From the NCBI GenBank assembly GCA_030062745.1, contig CP099848.1:8701501-8765500 (forward strand): a DNA stretch of 64,000 nt, given 5' to 3'. The notes beneath the pieces were generated by a model that was given only the letters and a program-made list of their open reading frames with translations, searched no databases and was not told where the DNA came from. Positions 1-12,289 of this stretch are shown here, piece by piece (positions within the stretch are counted from its first letter, which is position 1; every line of letters starts with the position of its first letter). The position numbers and the translations under genes are program-made. The DNA comes from Capitulum mitella (Eukaryota; Arthropoda; Thecostraca; Pollicipedomorpha; Pollicipedidae).

Positions 1-610
1 GACATATGATCATTTTTCCTTTGCTGCCTAGGAACAATAATTCCTCTTTGCTGCTTGTGAGCGATCGTCCACAGACATTGTTGTATTTCATTTCGTTTCA
101 GTATCTTCCTATGATGTGACCTAACATGATCTCACATTGCGTTTTGTGAACCTTGCCAAGAGGTAGATATAGATATCCTTGGCTGGCTTGAACGATGGGG
201 ATGGTCAGCGGCAACCACTTCTATCACCCACAATGCAAATCAGTCCAGTTGTCATCAAGCATGTGACCTAGCATGACCTCTGTTGTTGACGTGTGACGGT
301 CGCATTTCCTTTTGAGGACCGTTTCCCATCTAAATCCAAATAATCCATGCTTTCTATTCGCGAATATTTTGAAAAAAACGAAGCATGCTCGCGCCACTGC
401 CCGAAGGGGCGAAATCATCCATTCAAGGGTTCACTTATGACGTCATATGTCCATGACTTGACCTAGCATGGAAATTATTTTGATGTTAAGTTATGTAAAA
501 GTGACTGATGAACAGGTACTTTAAATTTGGTTTGGCTGGCTCTAACGATTTAGACGTTATTCAAGGAAAAAAGGGGGTGCCTAGTTTGACACCCCCAAGG
601 CGGTGCCGGA
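1..610 (-). mobile_element. TTAA-flanked MITE family C, copy C0 (cut by window start)
   Basis: The right end reads ...CACCCCCAAGGCGGTGCCGGA followed by TTAA at 611-614. Its reverse complement, starting TTAATCCGGCACCGCC, matches the left end of the copy at 42923 (TTAACCCGACACCGCC). Internal blocks, such as the conserved text near 180-420 with CATGACCT and GTGGGTGATAG-like words, recur in the 13.4-14.7 kb and 42.9-43.6 kb copies. No protein is encoded. The left end lies before the window, so full length cannot be measured here. PiggyBac-type classification is an inference from TTAA plus the CCC-type end seen in the other copy. Confidence 0.55.
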
Positions 611-889
611 TTAAAGAGGTGCAGTAAAATATCACAGAGGATAATGAATAAAGCAAAAATCTGCGAAAAAGCCCTTCAGTTGATTTCTGCAGGGTTCATG
701 GGAAAGGCAGTAATGCGTCTTACGGAATGCTTGCGACAAGATGGGTCTGATGGTGTACGTAATTTTGTACTGTCTTCCCGGTAAGGCGTGCACTTTATTC
801 TCCCTACGAGGTATCATACTAGTTTTTACACCGTGACACCAAGCGGGAGTGAGACAGCAACGAGTGAAGGAATGGACCATGAACGCTTT

Positions 890-2395
890 TTTACTTAGGC
901 GAAATCTCCTGTACAGTCGGTCTCAAAAGTATTGCAGCATCCAAACCCGTCCGTCGACAAGTGGCGGTGCAGTCGGTTGGCGGGCCGTTTGAAAGCTCAC
1001 GTAGCAATTTGCACCACCTGCGCCTTGACAGGGCGCCAGACATCAGGTCCCAACTACGGGAGGTGAGGGTGGTGATCGCATAGGCTGTCGGAGATAACGC
1101 CGGTGAAATACGGTTCAGTAGAAACATCTACGCGCCTTTGGTCTGAGTCAGTGCGGTCCTTAACGCTCGTCGGGACGGGGTTCATGAGAACCGCGCTCCG
1201 GTTTTTCGACCATGGTCAGAAAACTGAGAGGCGCGGAGACATGACAATTGGGATACCTTTTCTTATATGTCCTTTTGCACATTATGCCAATTTTTCAACT
1301 TGGTATCACCTGAGGTCACTGAGCCTGTGGGTTCAGGGGCCCAGGACAGGTCAAGTAAGACCAAGCTTCAAAAAAAAAAAACAAATCGTCAACTTTTTTG
1401 CGAAATGCATCGCTCAACTTTCAAACTGCTCCATTGACAGAGCACGGCAGATGGAACAATTCTGCCATCTCGAGGTTTTCAGAAATGTCAAGGTCCGTCT
1501 CCTTAAGTCAGCGAGACTTTCGTCTCTTTTCACTCTGTGAGTTGGGATTGTGGATATAGTTCGGTGGTTTTGGAGGCTGAGCACACGCCCTGGTGCTTGT
1601 CACGTGCTTTGCATATGTAAATTTACCTTTTGGCCCGTGACCAGGAGTCAGATCACATTTTATTTCAAACTGTCACACCCGCGGCCGAATATGATTAGTC
1701 ACATTACACTCTTTGAATGTTCGTCAGTAGCCATATGTGCTTTAGAAGCACTGATATATGATAAGAACGTATTTCTCAAGATTGGCTTAATCCCATCTGG
1801 GGTAGGCTGAGCAGATTTTACATTTTGTTAAATGGTGCTTGTTTCCAGTGTGTGCACGCTTTGTAGGGCCACAGATGATAAGAATCATACTATTGTTTTC
1901 TTTCTGTTCAGCTTTTACTGCCCCAGGCCTGTTATTTTTGGTTCCCAAAAGAAATATTCTGGTCATTGCTAAAGTAACTTCCCGTCAAAGGTGAGGCATT
2001 GACCCTGCGGCCGAGCCCGCCGTCCGCTATCTGGCACGTGAAGAAAATGCTTCGAAGCACGGCTTTCATGATGCAGAAGGAATACTGAACGAACCGATCT
2101 TGTTGCATTTTGCGCTTTGCCGTGTCTTGCAGTGGTAATGCGGCAAGTGATATGACAGGCACCAGAAACTTCCGACTTTTATGCGTCAAAAGTTTGACCA
2201 AGGTTGATCTTCCTTCACCGTAATATAAGGCTTGCATGCTTGATGTGCATCCTAAACACATTTTTGGCGTGATGTAGCCAAAACCAATTGACTCCTCCCC
2301 TTACAAAAATACGACATTTTTCTTCACTTTCACCCCCGTATCAAATGGCTTAAATTGGTTTCAGATGCTCCTTTACTGCACCCTTTACATACATA
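890..2395 (+). repeat. Left arm of a large inverted repeat (partner 6283-8135)
   Basis: Several stretches are diverged reverse complements of the right arm. The block around 905-990 pairs with 8050-8135, and 1440-2395 pairs with 6283-7230, including the segment with AGTAACTTCCCGTCAAA. Identity by eye is about 75-85 percent with indels. The part from 1000 to 1430 has no clear partner. Open frames here are short and are not conserved between arms, so no gene is called. The structure resembles an old foldback or long-TIR element; the outer ends and any target duplication are not resolved. Confidence 0.6.
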
Positions 2396-2463
2396 AACAT
2401 TCACACACATAAACCGGGCCTTGTTTTTGTGTGTAAAAACAAAACCAGGCGCTGTCGTTCCTG

Positions 2464-4060
2464 TCAAGGGCGATCATTTTGGCCCCCAGCCATTTTTTTA
2501 ATGTCCTCTGAAAAGTTTGTTAAACACCTAAACAACTTATGTTTCTGAGACACACAGTACCTTAACATCATGATTTGCGACTCTAAAGCTGTTGAATTTT
2601 TCGCTCCGTGATTTCTTGATGTATTAAGGTTGAAATCCAGTGGCCACAACGTTGCCACGCATCGAAGTGCGCATAATCACCTGCGAGAACCGACCTGACC
2701 TAGGCTGACTTTTTGGGCAACTCTTACTAGGCATTATATGGCATGCCTATGAAGGGAATATCTGAAGCATTTTTGGTGTTCTCACATTCTCAAAGCTGTC
2801 AGACGGATAGAAAAGTGACGGTCGCCTACGCCGTAACGTCATCCGTAACATGCCCCCATTTAGCCTGACGTGACCGAAGATGTAAGCCGTGAAAAGGTCT
2901 AAACAAGGCGGTTTTAAAAAAGACCATGAATGTTCAGTGGTGCAACTTTTACTCCTGAATCACCATTACTTTGGATTCTAGGTTGGGGTGAAAGTTGAGG
3001 CTCCCCGTCTCTATGACGGTGTGGGCGGGCAAGAGCGTCGTAATGGGCCGGTTTTTGTTTCCTTTCGCTCCATCTGTCGCTCTTGTTCTAACATGCAACT
3101 GACTTACCTTCGGCATCGACGTCTACTCAAATCAGAGGCGCATGTTGCTGTTATGCCGTATTTACCCCGTCGTTCTTTAATACGCAAACTGACCGTGGCT
3201 GTCCCTCCCGTAACTGGGTCGGACCGCGGCCCTCCGGCCGATCCGGCGTCCAGTCAAGGTCACTGGTATGCTTTTTTATGGGTCGGATTTTATAAGCGTT
3301 TATACTGCCCACCTATTGGCAACAAACCGCGAACTCATTGAAACAAACGCACCACATCGCTGTAGCGCCACCAACCTCACGAGTCCTGCTCGTTGCGGTT
3401 TTTCTGTTGTCACATTCATATTATGCTTTGCCACGGCAGCAGTGGAACAGACCTGCGCCGAGCCAGCGGCGGGTACCTTTGAGACCGACGGCACAGTCAG
3501 TCAGAAGAACGGCAGCATCGGAAAGCGATCACAGTCAGGCGGCAGTGTTGACGGCGGACGAGCGGCCGGGCAGCCCTCGGCAGGATTTTCATCACCGCCC
3601 CAGTGACCTTGACTGGACGCCGGGTCGGGCCGAAAAGGCCGCGGCCGATCCGGTCACGGGAGGGGACAGTCACGGTCAGCTTGGGCACTGGAGAAAGGCG
3701 GGTGAAAAACGGCATAGCAGAAACATGCACCTTTTGATTTGAGGCGACGTCGACACTAAATGCAAAATTTAGTCGTGTGTTAGAAAAAGGGCGACAGATC
3801 GAGCGAAAAGACCCGAAAACCCGGCCCGCTGTGGCGCTCTTGCCGGGCCACAGTTCTCGCAGGTGGTTGTGCGTGTTTCGATGCGCGGCAGGGTTGTGGC
3901 CACCGGAGTTCAACCTTAGTATCTCAAGGAACTACAGAACGATTGGGAAAAAACCATCAGCTTTAGAATCCCTAATCTTTGGAAAGGTATTATGAGTCTC
4001 AGAACATAAGTCAGATTTTTCCAGAAGGCATTCAGGGAAAACTAGCTGGGAGCCAAATTT
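2464..4060. mobile_element. Foldback element with about 0.5-kb arms
   Basis: The left arm (2464-2691 plus 3015-3275) is the diverged reverse complement of the right arm (3598-3848 plus 3849-4060). Shared landmarks include the CCGATCCGG-containing block next to CCAGTCAAGGTCACTGG, and the CACCTGCGAGAAC block. The left arm carries about 320 extra bases (2692-3014) absent from the right arm, so either an insertion occurred in one arm or a deletion in the other. The spacer at 3276-3597 has no recognisable coding content. The element sits inside the 0.9-8.1 kb inverted repeat, immediately after its left arm. Confidence 0.6.
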
Positions 4061-4299
4061 ACCCCCTTGAGCTTAACGCACCCCCGAAGGGTGCTTTAGG
4101 TATCGCATTTTCATTGCCGATATGGATTTTCTTAAGAGTAAAAGTAGAGTATTTGCTCCAGTAAGAGTACGCAGTAAAAATAATAATAATAATAAATGTG
4201 GAGGCTACCTATGTCATTTCAGAAACCGTGTACCTCATCCGCAGACGCTAGCTCCTGCGTTATTCCATTTAACCTTGTACATATTTATCCTCCGTTACT

Positions 4300-4935
4300 A
4301 GGCTGACTAGCTGACTAGTCAGGAAGACCTAAGTAAAGTCTAAGAACCAGCGAAGAGCCAGTGAAGTCAAAGACCGTCACTGATTGACATTTCCGAAAAA
4401 TTCGACATAGCAAAATTGTTCCGTGTGCCGTAATCTGTCATTGGAACAGGTTGGAATCCAATCAATGCCTTTTGCAAAAAGATTGACGATTTGCTTTTTC
4501 ATGCTTGGTCTTGCTTGACCTGTCCTGGGTCGTCGACCACACTGGGTAAACATTTGCTTAAACGCAGATGCTCATCAACATTCCAGCAGACATAAAGCCG
4601 TAAACATTTGCTTGAACACAGATATCAACATTCCAGCAGACATAAAGCAAGTGGGGGAAATATTCGGGGACGGGGATCGGGGAGATGATCGCTGTCAGGG
4701 AGGCCAGATAAAGGTGTGAAAGGGATCCATTCTCTTTCGTTTTGGGGTCTATACCCAGACCTATTTAATTTTGCGGCTCACTTTCATTTCTTGATTGTGT
4801 GGCCACAGTAATGATTACTCGCGTTCACCTGAAATACAGGACTTGGTATACTCGTAATATCGCGAAAACAGCATAGACAAAGTCGGTTTATTTTCACGCT
4901 GGGGGCGGATTATTTGTCATTCATGTCATATATCA
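4300..4935. other. Non-coding interval with a partial inverted copy of 1330-1500
   Basis: Bases 4380-4530 are a diverged reverse complement of 1330-1470: the words GACCTGTCCTGGG and TTGACATTTCCGAAAA recur in inverted form. The rest is AT-rich with no ORF of interest. I see no gene. Confidence 0.4.
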
Positions 4936-4938
4936 TGT

Positions 4939-4941
4939 CAG

Positions 4942-4992
<51 letters not shown>

Positions 4993-5000
4993 TATATATT
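4939..5000. repeat. (TA)n microsatellite
   Basis: An uninterrupted TA dinucleotide run, then imperfect TATTATA units to about 5000. It lies just before the hairpin at 5058-5267. Confidence 0.95.
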
Positions 5001-5057
5001 TACGTATATATTCCTGCATCATATTGATTAATGCATCGCTACGAATGAAGCTTCTCA

Positions 5058-5267
5058 AGCGCTGCGGCACGGAGCCAGCAAACGGCTCAAAAAGCCACTA
5101 CTGATTGCGCAGCTGCTCCCACTACCGCAGCAGCAGCTGTCACAGCTTGTGTGACAGATCAGAAGTAAACGCCAAAAGCTGCGGCAGCTGTTGGCGCGTC
5201 GGTGGGAGCAGCCGCGACGTCGGAAGTGGCTTTTTGAGCCACTTGCCGGTTCCGTACCGCGGTGCCT
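5058..5267. mobile_element. About 210-bp foldback (MITE-like hairpin)
   Basis: The arms contain a perfect 16-bp inverted pair, GGCTCAAAAAGCCACT at 5084-5099 and its complement at 5225-5240. The pairing extends outward imperfectly to 5058 and 5267 and inward through GCTGCTCCCAC / GTGGGAGCAGC. Nearly the whole segment can fold on itself. The frame that stays open across it is a by-product of the palindrome, not a gene. A target duplication is not obvious. Confidence 0.65.
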
Positions 5268-5269
5268 GA

Positions 5270-6280
5270 TGAATGTCATCGTTAGTCATAACACACCTCT
5301 GGAATAAAGATAAACCGTTCTCGCAGTTTCCCCTATTTTTCACGCATTATGTGGTCATCACGTCCTGAATTTCAGCCGCACGGAATGGATTAATGGAGAT
5401 ACGGTCAATGCAATAAATAAAAAAGGAAATGAGCGTCGATCCATAAAGGAAAGATAATGAATCTCATCTGACTTCATCATCTAGGCTCCATGACAGTGGC
5501 TTCCTGCCGGTAACTTTATTCTTTTAGCCTTATTCCTGCTGAAATATTGACAGGCACCCCTATTGAAGCCAGGTTTACCGTTTAGTGGTACCGAATAAAG
5601 TTAAGGTTTAAGAGAATAAAGCTCGAGTCTACTCTAGTACATCAGCGTCTTCTGACGGTGATGCCTCGAGCCGTATTTTGGCCGCAACGTGGCCATACGA
5701 TAGGCGGTAAAAGAACTTCTGCTCTATGTTGGTGATACTTGACTCGCATATGAGATGGGAAAGGCATTTTAATATCCCGTAATTTTGATTAAATTGAGCA
5801 CCTTTGATAGCAAACTTTCGTTTTTACCCCGAAGAGTCTCTGTGTCAACAATAAACACTGTCATGCCACTGCTGACTTACTGAGTGACTGACTGATCACT
5901 GCTGTGAACTCCTGTGCTTGAGATCCCTTTGCTCGTTTTGATGACCTTTTTCTAACATACAACTGAACCCTTGAAGAACTGAAGCTACCGCTGCCTTGAC
6001 CATCGCCGGGCCGACCTTTGGGTCCACCTTGGCCGGGCCAGGGGTTCACCAGAACTTCTCTCCCCAAGATCTCAAGAAATCTAAGTCGCTCGGAAAAGCA
6101 AAAATGCGTTTGGAAATGCTCTCGCAGAACTAAGGTTTATTCCAGGTTTATTCCAATCAGGTCAGTATCCAGGTCACGAGACGTCGTCTTAGGTTAAACC
6201 GGCTGTTGACATTTTCGGCGGAAAACTATGATAATCAACTCGTTTATGTGGCTACAAAGAGGTTAGACATTAAAACGTTG
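5270..6280. other. Interval without a supported gene
   Basis: AT-rich sequence inside the large inverted repeat. A minus-strand open frame at 5861-6067 (68 codons) has no recognisable domain and no clear splice context, so it is not called. Confidence 0.4.
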
Positions 6281-6282
6281 CA

Positions 6283-8135
6283 TGGTCTATGTACTGGATG
6301 CAGTAAAAGAGCACCTTAGACTAAATTAAACATTTCATACGAGACCGAAAGTGAAGAAAAACGTTGTCCTTTATAAGGACAGGAGTCATTGCATTTTGAC
6401 TACATCACGCCGTAGATTATTTTGAATGCACATGAACTATGCAACCATTATACTAAGGTGAATGAACATCAACCTAAGTTGAACTTTTGACGCATGTAAG
6501 TCGGAAGTTTCTGGTGTCTGTCGTACATTTGCCACATTACCATTGCAAGACATAGCAAAGCGTAAAATGCAACAAGATCGGTTCGTCCAATATCCCTTCT
6601 GCATCATGAAACCCATGCTTCAGACCATTATCTTCACGCGCCAGATAAGAGGCTGCGGGCTGGGCCGCAGAATAAAAGCTCTACATTTGACGGGAAGTGA
6701 TTTCATCAGTGCCCTGCACATTTATTTTGGGAACCAAAAATAACGGGCCTCGGGCAGCAAGAACCGAACAGGAAGAAAGCATTTGCATGACTTATCATTT
6801 ATGGCTTTACAAAGCGTGCACACACTGGAAACAGGCAGCATTCGACAGAATGTAAAATCAGGTCAGCCTAGGCCAGATGGAATTAGCTCAGTCTCAGAAA
6901 ATACGTTCTTATTATACCTACATCAGTCGTAAAGCACATCTGGCTGCCGACGAACTTTGAAAGACTGTAAACTGATGAATTATATTCGTTCGCGGGTGTG
7001 ACAATTTGATATGAGATGCGACATGACGCTAGGTCACGAATCAAAAAGTAAATTTACATGTTCAAAAAAAAAAACGTGAGAAGCACCAGGGCGTATGCTC
7101 AACCTCCAAAACCACCGAACTAGATTCACAATCCTCAACTCACAGCACAAAAATGGTCGAAAGTTCAGCTGACCTAAGGCCACTGATCTTGACATCAGTG
7201 TTCGAAAAACTGACGTTTCTTGATGTCAAGAAACACCAAATAATATGTGCTCCAACTCACATGTTGTACTCCAAGAGGCCCCATTATTCATCATCAGAAA
7301 GCTGCATTATGAACATTTTGTGACGTAGTATCTTCTAAGTCATGATATCCGTTCACACGTCTCTTCAGTTCTGTATTTTTTTCATAATTGGTTGGGATGT
7401 CCCATTCACCACTGCTGGCTTTCTCCCTCTTAACGCAGTATTTCGCATTGCATTCCGCACTTCAGTAATTGTCTGCAAACTGACGACTTAAAGAAATTAC
7501 AAGAACGGAATGCTGCTGTAGAGGAATAATGCGAATGGCTACCATTCTAAATATAATCTGTTGTCCTGATATGTGTTAACCGACGTTGCGTCAACCCCTC
7601 GATAATAGTAATAATAATAAACAAATGGAAGTGAAACAAGTTAAGGCCGCCATGTTTGGTAACGATCTTCCCGTTCGTTGTGGTGCATGATGCGGCTGCC
7701 TTACGATGTTTTTATTTGTTTTGTTTTGTTTTTTTAGACCAGTCGCGCTGTTCGACCTAGTAAAACCTTATTGGACAAATAATCACGCAACGTTTCTTTT
7801 CGAAGTGACAAACGGCATCCACCCATGCTTCTTTCAGACAATTTCCATGCATTTAACCACGGCTCGCCGTCGCTGGATAATTCCAGCTGTCGTCGCCCTC
7901 GGCACCAGTCAACAGCTGACTGAGGAAGAGAATCCAAACGAGCGATTAATGTGTAAGTTAGTGAGTCGAAAAACGCGGTCATTATCAGTGGCGTCTGCAT
8001 TATCCCAGGTCTCGGGTCAACCTAGCCACTGGTTGGCTAGGTTGATAGTTACCAACCGATTGCACCGTCACCTGTCGACGAACAGGTCTGGATGCTGCGA
8101 TACTTTTGAGACCGACTGTACCAATGATGTTGCCA
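6283..8135 (-). repeat. Right arm of the large inverted repeat (partner 890-2395)
   Basis: The reverse complement of 6283-7230 follows 1440-2395 base for base with scattered changes. The segment 8050-8135, containing CTGGATGCTGCGATACTTTTGAGACCGACTGTA-type text, is the reverse complement of 905-990. A small perfect hairpin of 9-bp arms sits at 7215-7234. The 156-codon open frame at 7706-8176 is not matched in the other arm and is not recognised. Confidence 0.6.
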
Positions 8136-8493
8136 ATGCAACGTCAGTAACTCCGAAAGCTCATGGTGATGTGTGAGAAGAATGAAGTTCAAAACGGTTT
8201 CAGCATCACTTTAGTTATCAGCACCAATAGTTATCCAAAGCCCTTGCTGTATTACAGTTTGAACATGAATTTTATCACGGGTCTAATGGTACCCGTCATA
8301 ATCTCTGATTTCACCCCACTCCCTTCAGGAACACCTCTTTTCACGGTTTTTTTCTACAGTCACGTTCCGGGTGGCGCTAACGCGGAGACAGCCTGAGCCA
8401 AACTGAACGAAACGCCACATCTGGGCGAACCCCAGACACGAAGGATGGCCCGGAACCAATCCACCGTCTCCGAGCCCGGTCGGTGGGACTCAC

Positions 8494-8600
8494 ATGTGGT
8501 ACTCTGTCACTGTCAGAGCGTGCAGACACACCATGAGGACGATGCCACCGAGCAATAGAGCCAGTCGGGCTGGCACCCTCCGACTGCCGATTAACACCAT
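8494..8600 (-). CDS. Putative first coding exon of a type II membrane protein
   Basis: Reading the minus strand from ATG at 8600, 35 codons plus two bases run to 8494. There a strong donor GTGAGT (complement of 8488-8493) follows in phase 2. The product starts MVLIGSRRVPARLALLLGG and continues as a hydrophobic stretch at about residues 12-29, preceded by Arg residues. That is the layout of a signal anchor, as in Golgi glycosyltransferases or sulfotransferases. The upstream minus-strand sequence is GC-rich and stays open, which suits a 5' leader but leaves the start uncertain. No downstream exon was found between 8487 and 1, so the gene cannot be named. It could also be a chance ORF in a GC island. 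Confidence 0.35.
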
Positions 8601-9157
8601 CGAAGCTTGCCGAGCTGGCGCGCCGACCTCCGCGTGCGCCCGCCGCGCCGGCCGGTCCGCTGCAGACTGACGGCCGGCGGCGGCCCGTTCAGCGCTCAGA
8701 CTGCTGCGGCTCGCTGGCAGCTGTGTCCTCCGGTCCGCTGGTGAGCTGAGTGATGAGCACAGTAACCCAGACTGGGCTGGCTTTGCTGTGTTGTGTTCAG
8801 TTGCAGGCGGGCATGAAAGCAGGCGATTGGCGTGGAAAAACGCCAGCTGCGTTGTCACGTCGTTCGCTTTGGGAAAACGAAACGGTGGATTTCAGGGCGG
8901 CGGGGACATTTGCTTCCAGATTTTGCTTTTGAAGTCTTACCAGCCAACGTAAGCACTGAGTCAGGTGGTTTGAATAACTCAGCAAATCGTGGTCCCAAAA
9001 TGACGAAAAGCGCAAAATATCGTGCAAAGTATGGGGTCTGGTACCAGACTTTGCTCCAGGAAAGCGTTCCGTGTAAACGTGTAAAAAGGAAATAAAGATT
9101 CGCGGTGTTTGCTGGTAGTTATGGCCGGATAATTATTACCAGCAACTGACGGGGAGA

Positions 9158-9172
9158 GGGCGTTTAACGCCC
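9158..9172. repeat. G-run/C-run palindrome around TTAA
   Basis: GGGCGTTTAACGCCC is a perfect palindrome and is followed by more C residues. It is one of the solitary members of the hairpin class described for the TTAA elements. Confidence 0.7.
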
Positions 9173-9404
9173 CCCCCCCCCCAACGCATTTCTTAGATAT
9201 CTCCTAAACGAATAAACGCACCGTCCTAAAACTTTCAGTACCGTTCTTACATCTTACATTACCGTTTTTTCATTACCTTTGATCGCGGTCTCAACTGAGA
9301 CTCCCACATAACCGCCGTTACTAGGCGCTGTTTCGGAACTCGAAGTGGCCAATCACATCTAAGGAGTTACCTACCGCCGTCCGTTATTTCCGCTCTGATC
9401 AATG

Positions 9405-9869
9405 CCCTGGTTTTCTCGCAGATCCGATATTGTATCTCGGTATATGGCAGTGTTACTCAAAAACCTCAACTAAGAAACAAAAACTCCAGACAGTCGTTAA
9501 CTTTGCAGCAAGAGTTACTTTTGGCCGAAGGGAATTTGATCTTACTGGGGATCTCTTAAGGAGACTGGACTGGCTCATCGAGGAGAAACTGGTCTCTTGC
9601 CAACACTGTGCCTGGCGCACAAGGTGCGCAGCATGGGTGAGCCTGAAACACTGGCCACCGAGTTTTCATGCGTTGCGGAGCATCGCGTCCGACACATCAG
9701 GCAGGATGGCTACTTATATGTACCAAGATCTCGCCCGGAGATGGGTCGGAGACGTTTTTGCAGCCGTGCGGCGCGGCAGTTCAACTCGTTGCCACCCGAT
9801 CTGCCGCGGCTCCCCATCTCCCTGTTTGGTCGCCACCTGAGGCGCCACCTAAGCAGAGATCTGGGGTGA
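9405..9869 (+). pseudogene. LINE reverse-transcriptase C-terminal tail, frameshifted
   Basis: The first frame gives the post-RT block with NFAARVTFGRREFDL and LLRRLDWL. Near 9597 the coding signal moves to another frame with CLAHKVRSMGEP and then GRRRFCSRAARQFNSLPPDL. This matches the conserved 3' end of non-LTR retrotransposon polymerases (AAR, LxWL, and the final R.F..RA...WN.LP-type motif). It is 5' truncated and frameshifted, hence a dead copy. The minus-strand fragment at 39740-40250 carries the same block and may be of the same clade. Confidence 0.75.
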
Positions 9870-10438
9870 TGCGCCGTCCATCAGTATGTTGTTTTGTCGT
9901 GTGCACTTTTTTAAGTCGCTCGGATGACAGTGACTTCGTGCATTGTATGTTTGAGAGTGTTTGCATGTATCGATGAACACTGACCTCTTATTTTTATCAC
10001 TTTTGACGAGAGGCCGTAATAGCTGCGAGTCAATTGCGAATGGCTTTAATATACGTCTGAAGTCTGAAGTTTGAAGTATTGCCGGTGCTTTTACGATGTA
10101 TGGTGGCGGTGGCACGCATTGCATATTAGCATGACCTGAGACTAATATAGAGTTCTTGTGATCTCATACGAAGTCACCCTAGGTCAAATTTGTTTTTCGT
10201 TTTCTGGGCCCCGTGAGAATACATTTTTGAAAAGGAACTGAATTAACTTCTTTTTGGATATGGTCAGGTAAGTTATGGATTTTTGCGGTAAATTGCACAT
10301 AGAACTTACTCTGAAATTCTTGCAACATTGCAGTTTTTCCTTAGCTTGACCTTTAATGATTTTATGCAGATTTCAGCTTAGCGAATAAACTTGTGGCGTC
10401 GGCTTAGCATTGTGGATGGCTGTGGTGTGGATGTGGTG

Positions 10439-10466
10439 GACATATCCACACCGGTGTGGATATGTC
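10439..10466. repeat. 28-bp perfect palindrome
   Basis: Both halves are exact reverse complements, centred on ACCGGT at 10450-10455, with no unpaired loop. It lies in otherwise unremarkable sequence near small GTGGATATG-type repeats (10410-10470). Confidence 0.9.
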
Positions 10467-11032
10467 GGCCTTTGCAATGTTGCGCAACATTCCGTGGAAA
10501 TGTGCAACATGGAAAAACTGACTTGTAGGGTCATCCAGAGATGACACGTGGAGGTCGCTAGCGTGCTCGTGGTGCTCCGAATGAGATTGAGATGTTGCAG
10601 TGTTGCATGCGCACGATGATTGGGGCCATTCCAGGTTTTTTTGTGCCCACGGCTCTTTGAAAGTGACATAATTAGAATGTCGAAACGTGTCGAAGCGGCC
10701 AGGGAACGTGTATTGCAGGACACGTTACAACGGAGGTCAAATTTGGCCCGACCTGTGACCGGAACCTGGCGTGATCTTGGGTCAGTGGGCACTTCGAATG
10801 TGAAATTAAACTGCTAGGAGTATATTATCAGGCAAACTTCAGGTTTGTTCTCCTTTTCATCACGACTAGCCATCCCTGGAGGAAATGGCCACGTTTTCGT
10901 GTTTTACCTGACTTCTGACGTCATCATGGACGCCAAAGTAAAAAAATGTACATGACACAGGACCGAAAAGCTCGGTGCTATCGATCGCCGTTTGAATCAG
11001 CCCAGTCGTACCATTGGTTCTCGGGATGGGGG

Positions 11033-11051
11033 GGGGGCGTTATACGCCCCC
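11033..11051. repeat. G-run/C-run palindrome
   Basis: GGGGGCGTTATACGCCCCC, a 19-base near-perfect palindrome preceded by further G residues. It is a solitary copy of the hairpin class found near the ends of the TTAA elements. Confidence 0.8.
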
Positions 11052-12289
11052 TGCCAGTCAATGGAAGGTGGCAAAATACCCCAGTGAGTGCCGGCATAAA
11101 TTGGTCGTTCGCTGGGTGGCGATGTGCATCATTCCTCAAAACGGCGACAATCACGCGCCAGTCGAGAACGGCGCAAATCTGGCCGTGCTTTAAATGCGGC
11201 CCATCTCCCGCGTTCGCGCGCCAGTCTGAGAACGTATTGCGGCCCGAAATTAGCGCTCTTCAGGGAGTTTGATTACGGCATCAGGAATGAGCTCAGTTGG
11301 TTGCGAACATTGTTGTCAACAGCAAACATTCAAATTTTATTGAACTTTTAGCAGCAAACACCAGCACGTCACTCTAGAATGAAGCACGAAGTGATAGGGC
11401 CCTGCCGAAAGACATAATTTGCATTCGAAGGCAAGCCTTTTTGAGACGATCATAGTGACAAATTTCGTACCGTTCCACTGACTGCATGCGTCCGCAGCTC
11501 GGATATTATGGAAGATTTTCGATGAAACGTCGCAGGATGCGTACATAGTGCTTTTTGTAGCGTACAGGATCAAAAAAATAAATAATAAAAATAAAAATGC
11601 GGGTCCCGCGAATAATTTTGCAAAGCACGATATGCAGGATTCGTACACAAATGATGTGACTGTTTCGGTTACAGCTCTCTGATTACGCGCCATATTTTGT
11701 AATAGACTTTTATGAGGAAGTTTATTTATTTATTCATTTATTTATTTATTTATTTATTCGGCGCAGAAACTGTGTGTAAATTTAGTCATATGTTGGCATT
11801 GGTCATACACGAAAATGTTACCTTATATAATATCATACGGGGTAAATAATAATAATAATATCATACGGGGTAATAATATCAGGGTAAAATAATTTTTCAG
11901 GATCGAGGTCGTTGCATTTACCACCCGAGAATGAAGATCGATGGTGGAAAATTCGGCGACGACCAAAGTCCTGAAAAATTATTCCGGCCTAAATGTGGTA
12001 TGATTTTTACCGTATGTCGCTTGGTTGCATGGAGAGGGCCGGATTTCCCATTTTGTCTGGGTTATGACATCGGTGACTAGGACGGTGACGAGATCAGAGA
12101 TTTTACACATACTGCAAAAAGCGATTACACCATGAGAAAAACTAGTTACTGGGTGACATATCTGAAAAACTTCGCGAAGACTCAACAAGCTGCTCTGTTT
12201 ATGTGATGCAGCTGAAAAAAGCAGACGGTGGCGATTACGAAATCAGATCTTTGCATGCAACGGTCCCAGCTCTTGGTCAGCATGTTTAG

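Noticed and set aside
5055..5343. Cys/Ser-rich minus-strand frame suggesting a small secreted peptide
   Set aside because: The cysteines come from the CAGCAGCAG-type part of a perfect foldback, so the frame is a by-product.
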